Below are positions 56,992 to 64,000 of a stretch of 64,000 bases of DNA, piece after piece. Origin of the DNA: Platycnemis pennipes (lineage: Eukaryota; Arthropoda; Insecta; Odonata; Platycnemididae). Position 1 is the stretch's first letter; each line of letters starts with the position of its first letter. A program made the translations under genes and the position numbers. Under the pieces are notes generated by a model. It had not been told where the DNA came from, did not search any database, and worked only from the letters and a program-made list of their open reading frames with translations. Location: NCBI GenBank assembly GCA_933228895.1, contig OW121846.1:146090746-146154745 (forward strand). Reading direction: 5' to 3'.

Positions 56992-58939
56992 CAGGGTTCA
57001 TACCAGTCAGCAGGGTGGCGTTTGTCAGGGAAAACCGGGAATTGTCGGGGAATTTTGGAAATCTGGAAAAGTCAGGGAATTCTCGTAACAGTCAGGGAGA
57101 ATTTGGGATAGGAAATTATCATTACTTTTCTACCATTACGTTTACCGGGCAGTCTTTCCCTCCCTTTATTTCACCAAAACATTTCGCCAACTAAAACTAA
57201 TTTCCGTCGCCGCATAGAAGTGCATAGAATAAGCCCCGTCAATTCGTTGAACATTCAGTTGTGAATCTTAGTTATTTAGTTGTGAATCATTCGTAAAATG
57301 TATCCCTTTTGTGTATCCCTAATGCGATATTTGCCTAGTAGTGTTAATATCCATGATCACCGTGTATTCTGCTCATCACAAGGAATCTGAGGCTATGTTT
57401 TTCGGAAGATTTTACCTCGCATTTTTTTGTAACTTCTGAGACTCAGGTCGAGAGGTAGTTGTAGCACACTAGATATGTGCTTTTAGTTCTAAAAATACGA
57501 GACGATGATTATTAAAACGGTAATACAAGTACGATCACACGTGTAAACAAAATCTTACGTGAGATCATCTTCGATTTCCATGCCCCCCCTTCGCGTACCA
57601 TATCATAAGAAGAGTTCTCCTCCCCTCCCCACCTTTCACGCTCGACGTAATTATTGAATGGCCCCCTTAGCTCCCTCTCGAAGCAATTTAGTCAGGTCAC
57701 AAACCACCTCTAGTGTGACATTCCTAAATATGACACTGCCGTTTCTAATTGCCTCCTTTTTTCGCTTGCAGTGGCGCGATTACGTTTTGTTTGTTAATAC
57801 AAATATTTTAACAATTTTGGTTCCCTCTTACAATCAAGGGGTTATGACCACGTTAATCAAGTTGTTATTCGATTTTAAAACTCGTGCCACCCTATTTTGA
57901 TCCAGTCCAAGAACTTAGCTTTGGTTTGTATTTTTCGCTTATCTTAGTGATACCTGTGTCGGAGTCCTCCAGTAAATTGGCCATTAACTTTCCCTTCGAT
58001 GCCTTTTCAGTAATCTTCAACTTCCCAGAAGTACCACGACACGCCTCCTCTTCCTAGAAGAATTAGACATTGTCATTTTGTAATTTTAATGAAGGAAACG
58101 TACGCGGCCACGGAAATACGATATCCTCCACGGATACAGGGCCGTGAAAAAATATTAAGAGAGTGTACAATTTGTGTGAGGGCTTAACTTGTGAAGGTTT
58201 AATATATTTTTTCAATAGGGCGGATGTTCCATATATTTTTTTCATTTTTATAGCTTTTAATGTATTGATTTCAGCTTTTAACGTTTTTGAGTTTTGACAA
58301 AAATTTAATTCAGCAGAAATAAAATCTTCCGATAATAGGAGACCTTTTGGCGATCGGTCAGGGAAATTGGCAAGGCCATCAGGGATAAGTCAGGGAATTT
58401 GAAAATTGGATATCAGTAGCCACCCTGGTCAGGGAAGTCATAGAAGTCGTGGAAATGTCAGAGAAATAAAAATGGGGACTGTAAGTCATGGAAATGTCAG
58501 GGAAAGTCTCCAGAGGGACAGCAAAAAAATGAAAATGGTGGTTGAGCACGTGTGGCTGCGCTTGAGTGACGAGGTGTGCGCTTTGTAGGCGTGGCTGCGC
58601 ATGGGGTCTAGTGCCAACTTGGTGGCTCGCTCGGGTTTGGCATCTAGCTGCTTGATCTGCTCGTCTGTCGTGCCGGCTGCCTTGCCTGTGTGCCAGCTGG
58701 TGCTGGTTGCTGCCTGTTTGTTCTTTTCTCAGCACAGGTGCCCAGTTGTGGCGTGATCGTCGTGAGGGAGGAGGGTGCGTGGGCAGAAGGAAGGAGCTCA
58801 CAATATGCCTTGCTTTTCCATCAAACCGTCTATACGACTGCTTTGCCATTGATGTGAAGTCGGAGGGATTTCAAAAATTGGGACTGGAAATCAGGGAGGA
58901 GTCAGGGAAATTGAAAATGGAAAGTTGGTATGAACCCTG
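56992..58939. mobile_element. hAT-like element, outer (CAGGGTTCATACC ends)
   Basis: CAGGGTTCATACCAGTC on the left faces GTTGGTATGAACCCTG ending at 58939. It contains a second element (57011-58427). Internal words like GTCAGGGAA recur many times. No clear 8-bp duplication was found, so the class is tentative. Confidence 0.55.
57011..58427. mobile_element. DNA transposon, inner (CAGGGTGGC ends)
   Basis: CAGGGTGGC at 57011 faces GCCACCCTG ending at 58427, flanked by GTCAG on both sides (57006-57010, 58428-58432), a possible 5-bp duplication. GTCAGGGAA.. words follow both ends. No transposase frame is preserved. Confidence 0.6.
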
Positions 58940-59857
58940 TCATGCCATCATATTGTGAATTCAAGCTAGTTTCATCATAAGAGATCATGCAGATCTGTTG
59001 TTCACGTTTGGCGTTAATTGCCTTGAATGTAATTTTACTTGTAGTTTTTGTGGTACAAGTCACCCTCGTATAACATTTCTGTTTAGCAAGGTTCTGTAGC
59101 ATCTTTGAAGGAACCGATGTTCAGAGACCTTAGCCAATTAGGTCCTTTTCATACGCAGTTCAAGGTCAGATTGATGAATATCAGGATTGCAGCTTAAAAT
59201 GCAAAGAAGAGGCAACTAGAAAATCAAAACACCTTATATTGATTACCTAACTGAAACCTATCAAATATAAAATGGCGGAAGAAGCAATATTCACTCACTT
59301 GTTCTGGGGTGCGCAAATAGTGAGCAGTGATTCAGGAGACTCGCCATGATACAATGTTGTCATGTGCATAATTTGATTCCCTGCTGCAGGAAAACCTTTT
59401 GTGTGGTCAATAGGTTGCAATGTTGTAGGCTTGAACACGGTCGGCCGCTGTTTGCGACAGTCAATAGTGCTCTCCAAACACATGGTTTGGGCTGTTTCTA
59501 ATGTCATTTTCTAAATTTTCCACTGAATTTGGCAACTCTTCCAATTTTCTAAATTTTATTGCTGAGGTTATAGATGTCCTCAGCCTTAGTTGTCTCCCAG
59601 GTATTTTGTTAAATAATGGGGACTGGTCCTCAAACGTTCCGAGGTTTATTCATGAGTTCTCGCATTTTATTACATTAGTTGCGCAACAAGTGATTGGTAC
59701 ATTTAATTTTCAGCACAGGAAGTGATATTCCATGAGGCATTTCTCTCATGAGCTTTGTCATGATGCTACTGTCGCCATCTGTGAAATGAAAATCAGGAAA
59801 TCCATTTTAAATATGTGTTATAATAAACTGATAATATACTCAAACTCAGATAAATAG
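58940..59857. other. Intronic stretch, unidentified
   Basis: A minus-strand frame of 70 codons (59295-59507) and a plus-strand frame of 74 (59501-59725) are open, but neither matches a family I know and neither has good splice sites in host phase. Confidence 0.4.
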
Positions 59858-59859
59858 TA

Positions 59860-59935
59860 CAGTAAAGCTTCCCGTTAACGAAATTCAAGGGACCCAAATT
59901 TTCCAGTGCTCGTTAACTAATCGGCGTGTTGGGTT
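59860..59935 (+). mobile_element. pogo/Tigger-like left terminus, partner not found
   Basis: CAGTAAAGCTTCCCGTTAAC follows TA at 59858-59859 and resembles the other pogo termini in the window. CGTTAAC words repeat within 70 bp. The right end was not seen before 61650. Confidence 0.45.
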
Positions 59936-60929
59936 GCAGACCTCCGTATTTTTTCCAGGGGCTTTTCTTGTCGTAATTAGGAAGTAGGAGTAATCGAGCA
60001 AAATTAGCATGTATTTTGTACGATATTCACTAAGTGACATCATAAATATATGTTGTAGTTTCTTGTACTACTTGCTGAAGAATTGCATTGTAAATAACTA
60101 CCTATTATAGAAGAGGAATATAATTGGCCGTCGGGACAATGATTGTTTTACATAACAGTACGTGACATACTGCCTGGCTCCGCAGTTTTTTCGGTAGGTG
60201 ATGTACAAATTGAGTAGTTTTTCATTTTGCTTGCTGCGTTCTTTTTAGTAAAGTAAAAGTAAATTTCATTCTTTCTACAACATCGCTTGCGTTTTACACA
60301 GCTGCCTGACGAACTGCATACGAACTTTATGGATGATACTACACATCGCGGAACTACTATTTCATTTTTTTATGGTCAATAACAATGGCAAAAGAAACCA
60401 GAAGCTTGTGGGCGAAATTGTATTTTGATTGTGGGAATAAAAATTGAGGTTTCGCGATTGTTGTTGTTCGCCGTCGAAAATCCGCTGAAAGTTTTATGAA
60501 AAAATTAGTTTGATACTCCGAAACTATTCCATCTTTGCGATATTAAACATTTTCCACGCCATATATATTCTCATCTCCATTGCCAAAATATTAATCACCG
60601 CTCTTGAAGTAGATATTTTTAAGCAAAATGTTACGTCGCAATAACCACAGAATATGCGGAATTTTTAACCTTCCTTATGTTAGGTAGCATAGGTTCCACA
60701 GAGAAAAAAATCATTTGCCTAGACTCGAATGATTCGGATGAACTTGACTCAGGACTCGGGCCCCCTGATATAGTAAGCACCTAAGTATTTCTCAAAATTC
60801 GGCCTTTTGGACGGCGCACGGCATCGACTGCTTTCTGACATATGCCAAGCAGTTTGAGTACATCTTATTCCTTTAAGGCTACTAAAATTCCAGAGGGTAA
60901 ACTGTTTACTGCGGTGAACTGCGAAAACT

Positions 60930-61006
60930 GCGGTGCCCTAATTGATTAAAGTGCCTGACCAGAAATCAGGTTATCCAGGCTCGAGTCCTGGTCAAGGCGA
61001 ATGATT
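60930..61006 (+). repeat. tRNA-derived SINE fragment
   Basis: Shows an anticodon-arm-like CCTGACCAGAAATCAGG, a T-arm-like CCAGGCTCGAGTCCTGG with B-box GGCTCGAGTCC, and AAGGCGAATGA then a T-run. The 5' part is too degenerate to fold as a tRNA, so this is a SINE head, not a tRNA gene. Confidence 0.6.
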
Positions 61007-61650
61007 TTTTTCTCTATGGGAGTTATTTTTGCTATTGTGCTATTTCAGTGAGCAACGCCGTTAAGGTTCTCAAGGTCAGTTCGCGGTCCTTCGATTTGTT
61101 CTTTATATTATCATCATACTTCCTTGAAAATTTGAGCTTACATATACATCTTAAATTGGCGTTTTCTTCTGTAGCAGTCCGGTGAGTTAGACTCAGGAGA
61201 GTCAAAAAATTCGAACGAGTTACTTGAAAAAATGTTTTTATAATTGCATTTGTATTACTATACACAAAAATTATTCGAAGGAAGAGTAAATGGTGGCTAG
61301 CTTTAAACTATTCCTTCTCTCATGAAGAACAGCATTCTTCACTTCTCGGAATGGTCTAATAGCATCCTTGTTACATTCTTTAGCAGTTAGCAAGAATTTC
61401 TCAGTCGTGTCCAGTGCTGGAATGACTTCTTGGGACTTGTGTTTCTCAAACTCCCTCTCCGGATCTTCATTATCCTCTTTGCTCTCCGTTCTCTTTTTCA
61501 CTTGCCTCACTTTCATCAGAGCACGGCACTACACCTTGAAACTTCTTGAAGGCTTAGCTTGCCCATCAGTTCCTCCCAATCTCCATCCCCCTGGCTTGCA
61601 TTCACTTCACAATTAGATTCTATTTAATTACACCCTGCCCTAGTGAAGTA
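61007..61650. other. Intronic stretch, unidentified
   Basis: A charged minus-strand frame of 81 codons (61271-61516; KKRTESKEDNEDPEREFEKH) is open but unrecognised; it may be part of the next repeat. Confidence 0.35.
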
Positions 61651-62133
61651 ATGTCTTATTGTAGCGAGCAGAACGGCATCCCAACAAAGCCACAGACGCT
61701 GCATAGCCTGGAAAATGTTCCATCTGAGAAGAGTTGGGTTGCTGGTACTCTACATCCTTCTAAGTTAATACTGCGCCAATTGTCGTCGGCACACCCTCTT
61801 TACGTGGAATATGACTCCCTGGTCTGCTGCTGCCAACTTGTGCAGTTAGGCGAGAAGAAAACCACTGTCACATTTCTTACATTTATAGCTTCCGATTTGT
61901 GGTTCGTGCAGCGATCAACAAACAACAGAATTTTCTTTTTTGACCTCCCATTCGAGCTTCAACTCCAACATAGTGAGCAGGACGGCATCCCAACAAAGCC
62001 ACAGATGCTGCATAGCCTGGAGAATGTTCCATCTGAGAAGAGTTGGGATGCTGGTACTCTACATCCTTCTAAGTTAATACTGCGCCAATTGTCATCGACA
62101 CAGATTGTCATCGACATTCCCGAAATATCTTAG
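61651..62133 (+). other. Unknown 160-codon open segment with a duplicated 128-bp block
   Basis: The block 61662-61789 recurs at 61972-62099 in the same orientation with about 95 percent identity, 310 bp apart, and the plus frame stays open through both copies. The shared peptide includes KPQTLHSLENVPSEKSW and AGTLHPSKLILRQLSS. The family is not recognised. Minus-strand readings contain a Cys-rich KCKKCDSGF stretch, so the true coding strand is unclear; it may be a transposon relic. Confidence 0.5.
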
Positions 62134-63300
62134 CAGTCATCCAAGAATTTCTGTTCGTAGGGATATGGTAGTTGTGCATTTTTAAAAGTTTTGTTGGATT
62201 TTCCAATTAAAAGCTGAGGTAATTTCACTGAACCATCGCTGTTGGCATAAAATAGCATAATAAATCTCTATTGTAGAAAAATCGTGCTACATCAGCGTTA
62301 AAAATGTCTTTCAGTTCGTATTGCCCGATCAACTTTGGAAACTTTTGCCTCTAATTTCTCTCTAATCGGGATCTACTGATGCCTCAACCCCAGAGTATTT
62401 TGTGGTGCCCAAGTTCCACCTTCTTTCTTCTACTGTAAGTTCAATGAATCACAATCGGGAACTTGCAAGATTTTTTTTTATTTAACAGGCGGACAGAAAA
62501 TTATTTTCTCAATTCAACAAAGAAAACTGCATGTAAATCTGAGTTTTCCTTCGCGAGATATTGAATGCTAAATATAGCGACATTTTAAGGGTGTTGAATA
62601 CCTACCCGGAAAACGGCTGCGCAGACTCTTGTGAGATCGAAGATTACGAGCGTAATATGACACATAGAGATGACCTGTTTTCACAGTTCGCTAGAACAAG
62701 GGCAAATAATGTGGGAGAATGGAACACATGTTTCGAGTATATTTCATTTCAAATACAACAGGCGCTGAAAAAGGTGAAAATATCTCATTTTCTGCTATCT
62801 TTCTTACGATACACAAATCGTAATTGAAACATCTCTTCCATTCACCTGAGGGATTCATCCTTCTCCTTTAAAATGACACCAATCCCAACAGCGTTAGAAG
62901 GGTAATAACTTAGCATTGAATCATTTCCTGGACATGTTTTCACTATTTTGAGCGCGGAAACTAATCCTCTCTTTGACGCTGCATGGAGCTTCAGAGGGAC
63001 CACCCCCACCCCCGTTAACGGTCCTCCCCACCTCCTGTCTCTCTCTCTCTTCCTTCCCCTCTCGCACTCCCCTCCAGCCCTCCTGGGAAAGCCGGCATAG
63101 AGATAAGGGTTTTGTTTCACAATCAGTCCCAGCTGTAACCTTACACGGGCAGTCAAGATCTGACCACGTTTTGGGTAGGAGCAGTACCCTGATGCTTCTG
63201 AGCATATCCCAGGGACGCGGTCTAACTTCGTAACTACTTAAAAATATGTTGGAAGAAAATCCGGAACCATCACCAAAAACAAAACGCAGCGTTTATAAAG
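62134..63300. other. Intronic stretch, possibly piggyBac 5' region
   Basis: Contains an 88-codon plus frame (62561-62827) and a CT-rich tract (63001-63080). Neither is assigned; the frame might be a divergent piggyBac N-terminus. Confidence 0.35.
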
Positions 63301-63303
63301 ATT

Positions 63304-64000
63304 ATGTATCTAACGCATGATGCTTATTTATCGATGAACGTATGCTCCGGAATATCAAAATATGCACTGAAGCGGAAGCAGATGGGTGAGAGATATTGGA
63401 CGACAACTGCTGAAGAAATTGAAGCTATTATTGAACTAATGCTTGCACGAGGAGCATATGATTGTGGTTCACTAGATTATGATATGCTATGATCTAATGA
63501 TTGGGGGCCAGCGTTTTTCCCTCAGACGATGCCACGAAACATGTCTGCAGCTCATGCAGTACGTAAGTTTCGAAGTTCTCGGGACAAGATCTCAGCATCT
63601 CAATGCAGATAAATTTGCATTGTTGTTCCAAATATGGAGCAATTTTGTGGGAAACTGTATAGCCTGCTATAGTCCTAGTGAATACCTATCCTTGAATGAG
63701 CAGCTTTTTCCCACTAAGGCTAGGTGTAGATTCACTCAGTAGGTACATGGTCACATGCATACAAATAAACTAGACAAATTTGGAATCAAGTTCTGGGTTA
63801 GCAGCTGTAAATTCCATCAGGTTAGCAGCTGTAAATTCCATCAGGTTAGCAGATGTAAATTCCAAATATTTCTGCAATGGGTTTCTATATCTGAGGAAAG
63901 ATAGTTGCGTCTGCCCAACGAAAGTCTCCTTGACAATGTTGTTTTACGCTTATTATGTTCGGACATAGTACCTAAATTCAGGACAAGACCTCATGGCAGA
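63304..64000 (+). pseudogene. piggyBac transposase relic, running off the right edge
   Basis: Reads KRKQMGERYWTTTAEEIEAI, then across frameshifts WGPAFFPQTMPRN, LGTRSQHLNADKFALLFQIW, CYSPSEYLSLNEQLFPTKAR (first catalytic acid context; Asn for Asp), FTQ, KLDKFGIKFWV, and SKYFCNGFLYLRKDS. This is a PGBD4-like piggyBac protein with several frameshifts and a 24-bp triplication. It is distinct in sequence from the other two piggyBac transposases in the window. Confidence 0.82.
63797..63865 (+). repeat. 24-bp tandem triplication inside the piggyBac relic
   Basis: GGTTAGCAGCTGTAAATTCC plus ATCA is repeated almost three times; the third unit reads GCAGATG. Being 24 bp it keeps the frame. It replaces residues that precede SKYFCNGF in relatives. 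Confidence 0.85.

Noticed and set aside
58379..58849. 156-codon minus-strand ORF rich in His/Gln/Arg
   Set aside because: It spans the border of two nested repeats and reads simple-repeat-like sequence; no domain is seen.
60930..61006. tRNA gene
   Set aside because: T-arm and anticodon-arm-like parts are visible but the acceptor and D arms do not form. It reads as a SINE remnant.
62842..63233. Overlapping ORFs around a CT-rich tract
   Set aside because: Composition-driven frames over CT/GA-rich sequence with no motif.

Overview
This is animal nuclear DNA, most likely from an insect with a large, transposon-rich genome. The evidence is AT-rich sequence, GT-AG introns with split codons that match across tens of kilobases, and a dense mix of arthropod transposon types (env-bearing Ty3/gypsy, LOA-like, RTE, BEL/Pao, R4/Dong-like, Penelope-like, piggyBac, pogo/Tigger). 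There is no operon structure, rRNA or CRISPR array. The species cannot be named from the sequence.

One host protein-coding gene runs left to right through the whole window. I see four well-supported internal exons (2460-2617, 36978-37226, 38753-38886, 56708-56838) and one phase-compatible candidate exon (53101-53262). The introns are about 34.4 kb, 1.5 kb, 17.8 kb and more than 7 kb. Codon phases agree at every junction. The encoded segment looks helical, with HEAT/ARM-like composition, but I do not recognise the family. Neither the first nor the last exon is in the window.

The rest is intronic mobile DNA. Intron A (2618-36977) holds, in order: a 15-kb nest (a gypsy/errantivirus-like element with identical LTRs, disrupted in its 5' LTR by a LOA-like non-LTR element, itself disrupted by a piggyBac MITE); a pogo relic; a perfect-looking hairpin; a dimeric SINE-like repeat; a piggyBac transposase split by a CR1/L2-like element; a Penelope-like 3' end with promoter boxes and a hammerhead-like motif; a decayed RTE element; and a pogo element. 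The intron between 38887 and 56707 holds several TA-flanked pogo/Tigger elements (one nested in another), an R4/Dong-like C-terminus, two parts of a BEL/Pao element, and a piggyBac with both ends. The last intron holds hAT-like nested repeats, a tRNA-derived SINE, a duplicated unknown open segment and a piggyBac relic running off the right edge.

Every non-Penelope retrotransposon with recognisable coding sequence lies antisense to the host gene. No element appears fully coding-competent. The youngest is the gypsy nest: its LTRs look identical base for base, yet its pol is frameshifted, its env-like gene has a stop, and no protease is visible. I found no clearly new multi-gene system. The most unusual signals are that young but defective nest, the palindrome-bearing MITE inside it, the 18-copy 57-bp array in the LOA ORF1, and a 103-bp inverted repeat just upstream of a splice acceptor.
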